The notes beneath the pieces are model-generated. The model was not told where the DNA came from. It was given only the letters and a program-made list of their open reading frames with translations, and searched no databases. A stretch of DNA of 64,000 bases from Bombilactobacillus mellis (GTDB taxonomy: Bacteria > Bacillota > Bacilli > Lactobacillales > Lactobacillaceae). A program made the position numbers and the translations under genes. Location: positions 708,325 to 772,324 of the forward strand of contig NZ_KQ033878.1 in assembly GCF_000967245.1 (NCBI RefSeq). The letters run 5' to 3'. Positions within the stretch are counted from its first letter, which is position 1; the number at the start of each line of letters is the position of its first letter. Shown here piece by piece: positions 8,679 through 19,000 of this stretch.

Positions 8679-9127
8679 TTAACGTTTAATCAATTCCAGA
8701 TCTTGATGATAATTTTCCACTTCAGATTGAAATAGTTGATTTTGGAAAATGTAAACTATCATCGCACCCCAAAAATCCTTAATATCTCCAGCGGACTCAA
8801 TTGCTGATTAATCTCCGAAAAATTATCTTTTAATTTTTGTAAATCAGAAAAAATGCCTTGCTAATCGTTAAGAATATTGTCTAAAATATCTGTTATCGAA
8901 CTTTGAATTAAAACCTCTTGGATAAATAATTGAAACAAGGAAAATTATTAAAGACAAATTACACCAGATCTTCCACAAAAAATGAGACCAATTCTGTTAA
9001 ATGTTGATCATAAATAATAATTTGGCTCAACGTAGCTCCACTCAAAATCTTACCAATTTGCTTAATAGATAACGACTGCCAAAAAGCACCACTTTCTACT
9101 TTTGAAATTGGCGATAATACCTGCCCT
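8679..9127 (-). pseudogene. Degraded Rgg/GadR-type transcriptional regulator
   Basis: Minus-strand frames give three broken pieces. The first reads QVLSPISKVESGAFWQSLS then IKQIGKILSG, which matches helix 2-4 of the XRE-type HTH in Rgg regulators. The second, LFIQEVLIQSSITDILDNIL, and the last, VYIFQNQLFQSEVENYHQ ending in LELIKR, resemble the helical C-terminal half and tail of that family. Stops and frame changes separate the pieces and the total is far shorter than the usual 280-300 residues. It is divergent from the MFS/kynureninase operon, whose promoter lies next to its former start, so it may once have controlled that operon. Family assignment rests on pattern memory, not alignment. 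Confidence 0.45.
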
Positions 9128-9143
9128 TAATAAATAAAAACTG

Positions 9144-9173
9144 TTGTCCAATTATGCACCATGATGATAAAAT
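9144..9173 (+). promoter_or_regulatory. Promoter of the MFS/kynureninase operon
   Basis: TTGTCC (9144-9149) and TAAAAT (9168-9173) are 18 bases apart, about 30 bases before the MFS start. No clear operator palindrome was seen. Confidence 0.5.
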
Positions 9174-9203
9174 ATAAGAAAACGATTACTTGAGGACAGA
9201 ACA

Positions 9204-10394
9204 ATGAAACAAAAACCTTGGTTTAAGTTCTTTTTACTTTATTTGGGAGGCGTGACAATTTCTTTAAGCCAACTCAAAATTGTTCCTATTTTAACTACTA
9301 TTAATCGTAATTTTCATTTATCTCTTTCTGCTTCCGCTTGGTTGATGTCTATTTTTACTTTTTCCGCTGTTTTTTTGGCCTTACCCGGAGGCAGTATTAT
9401 TGATAAATTAGGTCCTAAAAAATTACTGCTGGGACTTTTCGGCTGTTTAATTTTGGGTAATTTTTTAGGAATTATCGCTCACAATTATTTCTGGTTATTA
9501 TTCTCTCGTTTCATTGAAGGAATACCTTTTGCTTTAATTATTATGGTGGGTATTGTTTTGATTAATAAGTGGTTCCCAGAAACAGGCAGTGGTTTGGCTA
9601 CTGGTATTTGGGGTACTTTTTCTGCCGCCGGTTCTTTAATCGCTATGAATATCTTTCAACCACTGGCACAAAAAGGCGGCCTGAAGGCTCCTTGGATATT
9701 TACTTTGTGCTTAGCTCTGTTGTTATTAATCCTTTATGCCTATTTTATTGAAAGCGATTCAACCAATATCCAAGCAAAGCAAAAAATTTCTTTTCACCAG
9801 CAGCTCCAACCTTTATTAAAGAATACACGTATTTGGACTTTAGCCCTCGCTCAAGGTGCAATGGCTTTTGTTTTATATGCCTTTATTACTATCTACCCTT
9901 TATTATTTACTAGTTTTTACCATCTGGCGAATAGTCAAGCTAACTTTTTAGCCAGTTTATTTGGCCTGTTCGGAGTTCCTTTTGGATTATTAGCCGGTTA
10001 TTTAATGGATAAATTTCCCCATCATGGTCCCGTAATTACTTTAACCGCCTTTATTTTAATGACCCTCTCCTGTTTACCTATGCTGAATCTGCAGGGTTTT
10101 GCAAGCTATGTACTGCAAGTCTTTTGTTTATCAGCCACAATTATGATGGCTTCCTCTTGTGTCATGGTATTGGTGCCGAAAACGGTCAACAGCAATCAAC
10201 TAGTGGGCTATGCGGTATCTTTTGTCAACTTTTTATATTACATTGGTATTATCATCGGCACACCCATTGTTACTAAAATGATTGAAATTTCATGGTTAAC
10301 AGCATGTTTATTGTTAGGAGGTGTTTGTTTACTAGGGACGATCAGTATTTTCATATTTATAATTTTGACAAAGAGAAAGGAATTAAATTCATGA
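9204..10394 (+). CDS. MFS transporter, probably for kynurenine or a related compound
   Basis: Twelve hydrophobic segments in 396 residues. Signature A-like GGSIIDKLGPKK lies between segments 2 and 3, and the middle cytoplasmic loop is at about 185-205. The overall pattern resembles CynX/NimT-like uptake carriers more than 14-span drug pumps. Start ATG 9204 with GAGGA seven bases upstream. Its TGA stop overlaps the kynureninase ATG (ATGA), so the two proteins are translationally coupled; that is the main reason for proposing kynurenine or tryptophan-derived aromatics as substrate. Direction of transport is unknown: import of kynurenine or export of anthranilate are both possible. Confidence 0.75.
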   Translation: MKQKPWFKFFLLYLGGVTISLSQLKIVPILTTINRNFHLSLSASAWLMSIFTFSAVFLALPGGSIIDKLGPKKLLLGLFGCLILGNFLGIIAHNYFWLLFSRFIEGIPFALIIMVGIVLINKWFPETGSGLATGIWGTFSAAGSLIAMNIFQPLAQKGGLKAPWIFTLCLALLLLILYAYFIESDSTNIQAKQKISFHQQLQPLLKNTRIWTLALAQGAMAFVLYAFITIYPLLFTSFYHLANSQANFLASLFGLFGVPFGLLAGYLMDKFPHHGPVITLTAFILMTLSCLPMLNLQGFASYVLQVFCLSATIMMASSCVMVLVPKTVNSNQLVGYAVSFVNFLYYIGIIIGTPIVTKMIEISWLTACLLLGGVCLLGTISIFIFIILTKRKELNS

Positions 10395-11662
10395 ATTATC
10401 AATTTACTAGTAATCTACAACAGGCTCAACAATTAGATCAAGAAGATCCTTTAGCTAAAATTCGTGATCATTTTTATATTCAACCTGGTCAAATCTATAT
10501 GGATGGTAATTCTTTAGGACTAGCTTCCAAAGAAGCCGAAACGGCTCTTTTAAAAATGATGAATATTTGGAAAACTCAAGGGATTAATATGTGGGATGAA
10601 TATTTTCATTATGGCCTGGAATTAGGCGCTCAATGTGCTACTTTAATTAATGCCCGAGCTAACGAGGTTCTCATTACCGGCAGTACTACTTCTAATGTGC
10701 ACCAATGTATCAGTACTTTGTATCAACCTACTGCCGAGCGTTATAAAATCTTAGTAGATGATTTAAACTTTCCTACTGATCGCTACGCAATTGATAGTGA
10801 AATTCGTCTACGCGGCTACAATCCTGAAGAAGCAGTAAAAGTTATTCCTAGTCCCGATGGCAAATATATTGATGAAGATGCAGTTATAGCAGGGATGAGC
10901 GATGATGTTGCTTTAATTCTGTTGCCCACAGTTTTATATCGTAGTGCTCAAGTGCTAGACATGGAACGTTTAACCAAAGCAGCTCATGAACGCGGCATTA
11001 TTATTGGCTGGGATCTTTGTCACGCTATTGGTGCAATCACTATGGACTTTCAAAAAATCCAACCCGATTTTGCTATTTGGTGCACTTATAAATATTTGGC
11101 TGCTGGTCCTGGTTCTATTGCCGGTATGTACCTGAATCAAAAACATTTTGATAAACAACCAGGTCTTGCTGGTTGGTGGGGTAACCGTGATGATACCCAA
11201 TTTCAATTAAAGCAAAATTTTGAACACCAAAAAGACGTTAGCGGTTGGCAAATCGGAACGCCTTCCATGTTATCTATGGCTCCTTTAGAAGGAACATTAA
11301 AATTAATCAATAGCATCGGCATGGAAGCAATTAGAACGAAATCGCTGAAAATTACGGCTTATTTGATGTATTTAATTGATGAAAAATTGACTCAATATGG
11401 TTGTAAAGTAGGTAATCCACGCGAAGACAGTAAACGCGGCGGCCATGTTTGCTTGGAACATCCCCAAGGTTATCAAATTTCTTTAGCCCTCAAAGATCGT
11501 AACGTGATTCCTGATTTCCGTGAACCTGATGTCATCCGCTTAGCCCCAATTGCACTTTATACTTCTTATGAAGAAGTTTATCAAATGGTAGATATCTTAG
11601 AAGATATCTTAAAAACTAAAAGTTATGAAAAATACAGTGCTAAACGGGGATTAGTAGTTTAA
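10391..11662 (+). CDS. kynU: Kynureninase
   Basis: PLP enzyme that splits L-kynurenine to anthranilate and L-alanine (or 3-hydroxykynurenine to 3-hydroxyanthranilate). The 423 residues show the family landmarks: YMDGNSLG (37-44), phosphate-binding TGSTTSNVHQ (96-105), NFPTDRY (126-132), WDLCHAIG with Asp208 and His211, and the Schiff-base lysine Lys234 in WCTYKYLAAGPGS. C-terminal HVCLEHP and PDFREPDVIRLAP are also typical. I chose ATG 10391: it overlaps the upstream stop and has AAAGGAA eight bases ahead. No kynA, kynB or nadA-type gene is nearby, so kynurenine must come from outside. Not a usual gene of lactobacilli. Confidence 0.92.
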   Translation: MNYQFTSNLQQAQQLDQEDPLAKIRDHFYIQPGQIYMDGNSLGLASKEAETALLKMMNIWKTQGINMWDEYFHYGLELGAQCATLINARANEVLITGSTTSNVHQCISTLYQPTAERYKILVDDLNFPTDRYAIDSEIRLRGYNPEEAVKVIPSPDGKYIDEDAVIAGMSDDVALILLPTVLYRSAQVLDMERLTKAAHERGIIIGWDLCHAIGAITMDFQKIQPDFAIWCTYKYLAAGPGSIAGMYLNQKHFDKQPGLAGWWGNRDDTQFQLKQNFEHQKDVSGWQIGTPSMLSMAPLEGTLKLINSIGMEAIRTKSLKITAYLMYLIDEKLTQYGCKVGNPREDSKRGGHVCLEHPQGYQISLALKDRNVIPDFREPDVIRLAPIALYTSYEEVYQMVDILEDILKTKSYEKYSAKRGLVV

Positions 11663-11680
11663 AATCTTAAAAAAATAGCC

Positions 11681-11712
11681 AAAAATGTCGATCAAAAAGA
11701 CCGACATTTTTT
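11681..11712. terminator. Bidirectional terminator between kynU and copA
   Basis: AAAAATGTCG pairs perfectly with CGACATTTTT around a 10-base loop; T-runs exist on both strands. It ends kynU on the plus strand and can end copA on the minus strand. Confidence 0.8.
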
Positions 11713-11793
11713 ATTTACCTAATTTTTAAAAGTAATACATCCTACTTCAAAACGCCACCAATTTCAATGCAAAATAATAAGAGCAATAGAATT

Positions 11794-13713
11794 CTAATCT
11801 ACTGGTGTGAGTTTTACTTTATTTAACAATAAGGAGCTCAGCACGACCGAAATAGAACTTAAAGCCATCGCTAAACTGGCTAATTCTGGACTTAAAACCA
11901 ACCCCCAACCTACAAATACTCCTGCCGCAATCGGAATTCCTAAAGCATTATAAATAAAGGCCCAAAACAGATTAAATTTAATTCGTTGAAAAGTTTTGCG
12001 ACTCAATTCCAAGGCTTGCACTACGCCGCGCAAATCATTCTTCACTAAAACAATTCCTCCCGCTTCAATCGCGATATCTGTCCCTGAACCCATAGCAATA
12101 CCAACATTAGCCAAGGTCAAAGCTGGGGCATCATTAATACCATCACCAACAAAAGCTACATTATTATGTCGCTGTAATTGTTGCACAATCTGGGCTTTAT
12201 CGTTGGGCAAAACATTAGCAAACACTTGATCAATACCTACTTTTTGAGCAATAGCTTGTGCGACTTGTTGATTATCGCCCGTAAGCATTACGGTTTTTAA
12301 GCCCTGACGTTTCAAAGCTGCTATTGCTGCAGCTGCACTGCTTTTTGGAGTATCTTGAATAGCAATTAAGCCTTGCGCAGCTCCCACTTCACCGACGATT
12401 ACTACTGTTTTAGCCTCATTTTGCAATTGTTCTTTTTGCTGCCTTAACTTCTCCGATATAGAATTTTGAGAAAAAAGTTGCTCGCTACCAATATAAAACT
12501 GTTTATCTTGTAACTGGGCGCGGACCCCTTTACCAACAATTGTTTGAAAATCAGCTGCCGGAATTAAAGATAGTTCCTGCTTTTGAGCAGCTTGAACAAT
12601 GGCCTGTGCTAAAGGATGTTCCGAAGCAGTTTCTATAGAAGCTGCTATTTGGAGAATTTGCTTGGGCTTTGATCCCACAATATCAGTAACTTGCGGTTGA
12701 CCGTGAGTAATTGTTCCGGTTTTATCGAAAACTACCGTTTGAATATTATCGGCTGCTTCTAAAACCTCACCATTTTTTATTAGTATTCCAGCTTTGGCAC
12801 TACGTCCTGTTCCAACCATTAGAGCAGTTGGAGTAGCTAACCCTAAAGCGCAAGGGCAAGCAATAATAACCACTGATACCGCAAATAGCAGCGCCCGCAC
12901 CGTAGATGCTTGTAAAAATATATTCCAAATGACAAAAGTCAGAATAGCAATAATTAAAACGGCAGGTACAAAAATATTAGAAATTTTATCCGTTAGTTTT
13001 TGAATAGGGGCCCGGCTGGTTTGCGCCTTTTTAACCATTTCTACAATCTGCGATAATAAGGTATCAGGTCCTACTTTTTGGGCTTGAAATAGAAAAGTAC
13101 CGGTTTTATTAATAGTAGCCCCAATTACTTGATCACCGACCTTTTTAGTAACCGGCATACTTTCGCCAGTTACCATGGATTCATCAATACTAGAAGTGCC
13201 TTGAGTGATGACACCATCTACGGCAATTTTTTGTCCCGGCTTAACCCGAAGAATATCATCAACTTGAACTTCTTGAAGGGGAACTTGCACAAACTGGCCA
13301 GCGCGCATAACTTCTGCTGTTTTAGCTTGTAAATTGATCAGTTTTTTAACGGCACTTGAAGCATTAGTCCGCATTTTTTCTTCTAAAACTTGCCCCAATA
13401 AGATAAAGGTTATTATAAAAACCGCACTTTCAAAAAATACTGCTCGGTGAGTAAATAAGGCATAGACACTATATAAATAAGCCGTCAGCGTACCAATCGC
13501 CACTAAAGTATCCATATTGGCTTGATGGTTTTTAAAAGCCGCCCAGGCGCTATGCAAAAACGGACCTGCGGCAACTACCATTTCGACAGTTGCTAAGCCA
13601 AACATCAGCCAATCACCGCCAGGCAGCATCCATCCCCAAGGCATTAATATCATTTGCACTAACATCGGTAAAGAAATAATTAAAGAAAAAATAAAACGAT
13701 TTTTTATACTCAT
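11794..13713 (-). CDS. copA: Copper-exporting P1B-type ATPase without N-terminal metal-binding domain
   Basis: 639-residue membrane ATPase. Landmarks: actuator TGES (182-185), ion-binding CPC (286-288), phosphorylated Asp330 in DKTGT, SEHPLA, TGDNQ and [10 protein letters not shown]. The last spans carry the YN...MxxSS signature of Cu(I) ATPases (FIYNALGIP and MALSSISVV). Bacterial CopA usually starts with one or two HMA domains; here the protein starts almost at the first membrane helices, so that module is absent. It is second in the operon after a membrane cupredoxin, 168 bases downstream, under CopY-type operators. Silver transport is also possible. Confidence 0.92.
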   Translation of the reverse strand: MSIKNRFIFSLIISLPMLVQMILMPWGWMLPGGDWLMFGLATVEMVVAAGPFLHSAWAAFKNHQANMDTLVAIGTLTAYLYSVYALFTHRAVFFESAVFIITFILLGQVLEEKMRTNASSAVKKLINLQAKTAEVMRAGQFVQVPLQEVQVDDILRVKPGQKIAVDGVITQGTSSIDESMVTGESMPVTKKVGDQVIGATINKTGTFLFQAQKVGPDTLLSQIVEMVKKAQTSRAPIQKLTDKISNIFVPAVLIIAILTFVIWNIFLQASTVRALLFAVSVVIIACPCALGLATPTALMVGTGRSAKAGILIKNGEVLEAADNIQTVVFDKTGTITHGQPQVTDIVGSKPKQILQIAASIETASEHPLAQAIVQAAQKQELSLIPAADFQTIVGKGVRAQLQDKQFYIGSEQLFSQNSISEKLRQQKEQLQNEAKTVVIVGEVGAAQGLIAIQDTPKSSAAAAIAALKRQGLKTVMLTGDNQQVAQAIAQKVGIDQVFANVLPNDKAQIVQQLQRHNNVAFVGDGINDAPALTLANVGIAMGSGTDIAIEAGGIVLVKNDLRGVVQALELSRKTFQRIKFNLFWAFIYNALGIPIAAGVFVGWGLVLSPELASLAMALSSISVVLSSLLLNKVKLTPVD

Positions 13714-13881
13714 TAGTCAACAATCCTTCTCCATAAGTTATTTCAGATTTTCATTAATTATTTAAAAATATTTTAGATTAGTTCAAACTAATTAATGAAA
13801 TTAAAGATGGCTTCATAGTAAATCCGTCATTGACAATGAAGAACTCTGCAATTAAAAAAGTGAATAGTGCTTCTAAAGTTT

Positions 13882-14256
13882 TTATTTCACAATCACTTTA
13901 CCGTGAAACATATTCATACCACAGGCATAATCGTATTCACCAGTGTGGCTGGTATCAATGGCAATTATCTGATCCTTTTTTTCTGGTAAAAATTCATCTA
14001 TTCCTAAATCGGGAAATACTACTCTTTCTAAACAGCTGGAAGGATCCTGGCGATGAAAAATCACCTGCGCTGGAATATTCTTTTTTAAAATAACTGTCTG
14101 CGGCCGATAACCACCGTCAACAATAACCTTAACTTGTTGTTGTTTGTTATTTTCAGTTTGAGCTTCACTCACAGATTCTTGATGCTTACCAAAAAACCAC
14201 CAGAGAATAAAACCAATTAAAAGAACTGCGACTATTAACACTAGAATCTTAGTCAT
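13882..14256 (-). CDS. Membrane-anchored cupredoxin-like copper-binding protein
   Basis: 124 residues: an N-terminal membrane anchor (about 4-22), a polar linker, then a cupredoxin fold facing outside. Potential ligands are His68, Cys75, Cys112, Met114, Met116 and His118; the C-terminal loop YACGMNMFHG resembles cupredoxin copper loops. First gene of the copper operon, directly behind two CopY boxes, with SD AGGAGAGG. It probably holds or hands over copper at the membrane surface next to CopA. An HMA-type CopZ chaperone is not present here. Function is inferred from fold pattern and operon. Confidence 0.8.
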   Translation of the reverse strand: MTKILVLIVAVLLIGFILWWFFGKHQESVSEAQTENNKQQQVKVIVDGGYRPQTVILKKNIPAQVIFHRQDPSSCLERVVFPDLGIDEFLPEKKDQIIAIDTSHTGEYDYACGMNMFHGKVIVK

Positions 14257-14276
14257 TATATCCTCTCCTTTTTGTT

Positions 14277-14286
14277 TACAAATGTA
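14277..14286. promoter_or_regulatory. CopY operator (cop box), proximal
   Basis: TACAAATGTA matches the CopY consensus TACAnnTGTA. It lies just downstream of the -10 box, between the start point and the ribosome binding site of the cupredoxin gene. Confidence 0.8.
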
Positions 14287-14298
14287 AACTTTAAAATC

Positions 14299-14326
14299 AG
14301 TATAACACTTAATTTACATTTGTAAA
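14299..14326 (-). promoter_or_regulatory. Copper operon promoter
   Basis: On the minus strand TTTACA (14321-14326) and TATACT (14299-14304) are 16 bases apart. The distal cop box covers the -35, so CopY-type repression by occlusion is likely. Confidence 0.65.
14315..14324. promoter_or_regulatory. CopY operator (cop box), distal
   Basis: TACATTTGTA fits TACAnnTGTA and overlaps the -35 hexamer. Two boxes about 38 bases apart flank the promoter. No copY gene lies in the window. Confidence 0.8.
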
Positions 14327-14391
14327 CATTATTATCCTTATTTTATTTTTATAATTTCTATTTCTTTAGTAAAAACAAAATTTATTCCAAA

Positions 14392-14425
14392 GTAAAAGGA
14401 TGGAAACTTATCTAAGTTTCCATCC
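14392..14425 (-). terminator. Terminator of the GH1 gene
   Basis: GGATGGAAACTTA pairs with TAAGTTTCCATCC (13 bp, 2-base loop), then T4 on the minus strand, 17 bases after the GH1 stop. Confidence 0.8.
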
Positions 14426-14441
14426 CTTATCGATTACATTT

Positions 14442-15911
<1,470 letters not shown>

Positions 15912-16005
15912 CTAATAGTATACAGCATTTCTTGTTTCTTCGTCACATCTAGTACTAGTGAACAATTACCTTATTATACTGACAAGCCAATACTTAATTA
16001 TTGCA

Positions 16006-16036
16006 AAAGCCTAAGAGTTTTGAGCTCTTAGGCTTT
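16006..16036 (-). terminator. Terminator of the large surface protein gene
   Basis: AAGCCTAAGAG pairs with CTCTTAGGCTT around a 7-base loop and is followed by T4 on the minus strand. Confidence 0.8.
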
Positions 16037-16047
16037 GAAAACTAAAC

Positions 16048-19000
16048 TTAAATACTATTAGTAACTGTCCAATCTGCAATCGTATCAAATTTGCCCCAAT
16101 GGGGTTGATCTTTATTGGTACGTAAAAACATTCCTCCTACCTGTTGATCTTTATCATTCCACCAAGATGTTGTTAATTGCCTGTGAACATCTTCATTAGA
16201 TGTGATCACATCAGGTACTGTATCATTAAAAATTGTCGTTTCAGATAGCAAATTCTGCTCCATACCTGTAGCTGGATCTTTGTATAATAACCATTTAGTT
16301 AGAGGATTATCAGTACTATTTTCCCGTAATTGGATCGTTACTTTGATATTGTTCTTAGCTATCGGTGTATAAGTTAAATTCAAACTATTTCGGACCTCTT
16401 CTTTATTAACTATCGGATAATCTTTAGTTACAAATTTTCCAAGATGATGTTGTCCAAAATCAATTTTAGAAGGTATCATAAGTTGCAAATTATAAACATT
16501 ACCAATTTTAATGGCTCTACTTTCACCTAGTGCCAGACTTTCCAAAGTATTATCTGTATGTTGATATTCAGTGCTCATATGCATTGATGCCAGATTTAAT
16601 TCTTTGGCTGCCTTTAAGACTTGTACATTGGTATCAACTTCAAAACGAATACCGGAATTAAAATGCCCTGCACTTGCTAGCTCCGGAAAATCTTTTGGTT
16701 CAAGCTTAAGCGTATTATTTTGAAAAGAAAAACTTTTAGTCTGACTATTATTATTCTTATCCGTCGCAATAACTTGTACTTGCGGATCAGCTTTAATTTC
16801 TGGTGAATCATAATCACCTGCTCCAGGATCTCCTCGGGTAAAAGTAACGTTAGAAATAGTGGCTGACTCTTCTTTCGGTTTGAAAAAATTCTTTTCTTGA
16901 TACTTACCCATACCCAAATTATCAGGATTAGTGAACCCAGCCTCATTACTAAAGTGCAAACTATTCTTTTGCCATAATTGCTTATATCCAGAATAACTCG
17001 GCACGTTGAAGACCTTATAACTATATGATAATAAATATTTAGGTATTAGCTGGCCTTGTTCATCAAAAGCATTAGTGGGACTTTGGCTGCCTGCTTCATC
17101 AGTCCCATAGAATTTAATTGTATAATCTTTTGCATCTGCTGTAACTTTATTAGTTGGTTGAGCAGGTATTTTCCAGACAGTATTACGAAGTTTATTGTCA
17201 TTTATCATTTTTAATTGGCCATTAACATCGGCAGCTTTTGGATCTAAACTGGCTCCTATAGGATTAATATAGCCTTTAACATTTAACATCTTATTAGTAG
17301 ACTGATTATCTTGAGGTAAATTATCTTGATAAATTAAAGGAATTTCAATATCATCACCCAACAGATAATATTTACGAGCTTTTGGTTGATCCAATTGCAG
17401 ATATAAACTGCTAATTGAGATATTTCTAGTTGCTGAAGCCTGATAATTATTGACCGCTGTCACCTGAATCTTATCACTGGGTACAAGTGTTCCGATCTTT
17501 TGCTCATGTTGAGCATCATAATTTTTTAATAATTGATCAATATCAATTGTAAATTCATTTTTATTCCAGCTGATCACTTGAGCGTCATTAATATAACGCC
17601 AAGGCAAAGTTAATTCACTTCCGGGTCCGGTTAATGTATTTAAAACTACCCCTTGCTCGTCATGATGATCTGCAAACCAGGTATCATTATCTGGTGCAAC
17701 AGCTGTTAGAGCTGTTTGTGTTAGATCTGTATTTACATCTTTCAGATAAACAGCATCTAATTTCCCATCTAAGGGATCATTATTATTTCCCTTATCTCCC
17801 AAATCTATAGCAGTTGCAGAATCAGCTCGTTGTAAAGCAACATGTAATCGAGCATCTGTCATAGGATCTCCACTTTCAATATCAGTAACCTTACCCGTAA
17901 TTTTTCTTTGTTGTGGATCCAAAGCCGTTAAGTTTTTATTTAATTGTGGGCCATTATCAATAGCAGTAAAATTAACGCTATCAAACTGATTAAATTGTGC
18001 TTTATTAGAATTATCAACTAATTTATTTAATTCCCTCTGTAAAAGTGCCGTGTATTGTTTCCCTGTCTGTGCTTGTAAAGATGCAGCAAGAATATGATTC
18101 CCGCTAAAAGGAAAATTCAAATATTGAAAAGGAATAGATGTTGTACTATCAAAAATTTGCTTTACACCATGAAGTTCTACTGTTCCATTACCAAAGATAA
18201 TATTGGAATCCTTATTCGGACGTGTAATTTTTAAGGATTTAGGTTTATACACGTTAACTTTAAAGGTCTTGCCAGAACTATAAACCATATTTACCACCCC
18301 AGTTGCACCAGGGGCAGCCACGTTAAAAGTTCCATTTTTATTAACAAAAACTTGACCATCAGAACCCAATTGAATTAAATTAGCCGGCTTAGAGTCAAGA
18401 TTATTTGCTTTAGCTATCAGACTACCTTCACCAATATCGACAATGCCTCCTTGAACATATGCTAAACCGTATTGAGACAGGGGTCCTTCAGAAGTAAGAT
18501 TGATTTCGGAATTGGAATGATCAACATATTGGATTTTACTAGCCTTACTACTCAAAATTAAAGCAGTTCCTGGTGTATAATACCCCGTTTTCATGGGAAT
18601 ATCATCGGCAGCATCTTTGATAACGTCAGGCTGAATTTTATTTACCTCTGATTTAAACGAATCTAAATTAGTTTTTACATTTAAAGTAGCGTTTTTTCCA
18701 ATCTTTAAAACTGGCTCTGCATTTGCGTCGGTAGCCCCTCCTCTTAAATAAAGACCACCAGCAGTAGAACTGCCATAAGAATTTTCTGGGTTATTTCCAA
18801 TATCTGTACCTTTTGTTCCTGTTACGGTGTGTGGATATAAATTAACGGTAGCCCCATTATGAACAGTTGCACTACCAGTCAACTCTAATACATTACCAGA
18901 ATAAGTATATCCGTTATAGATACAATCTTCACCAAAGTCGACATTTTGCGCCTGCATATTTTGTTGATTGCCATTACCTTGACAGTTATATTGTTTATTA

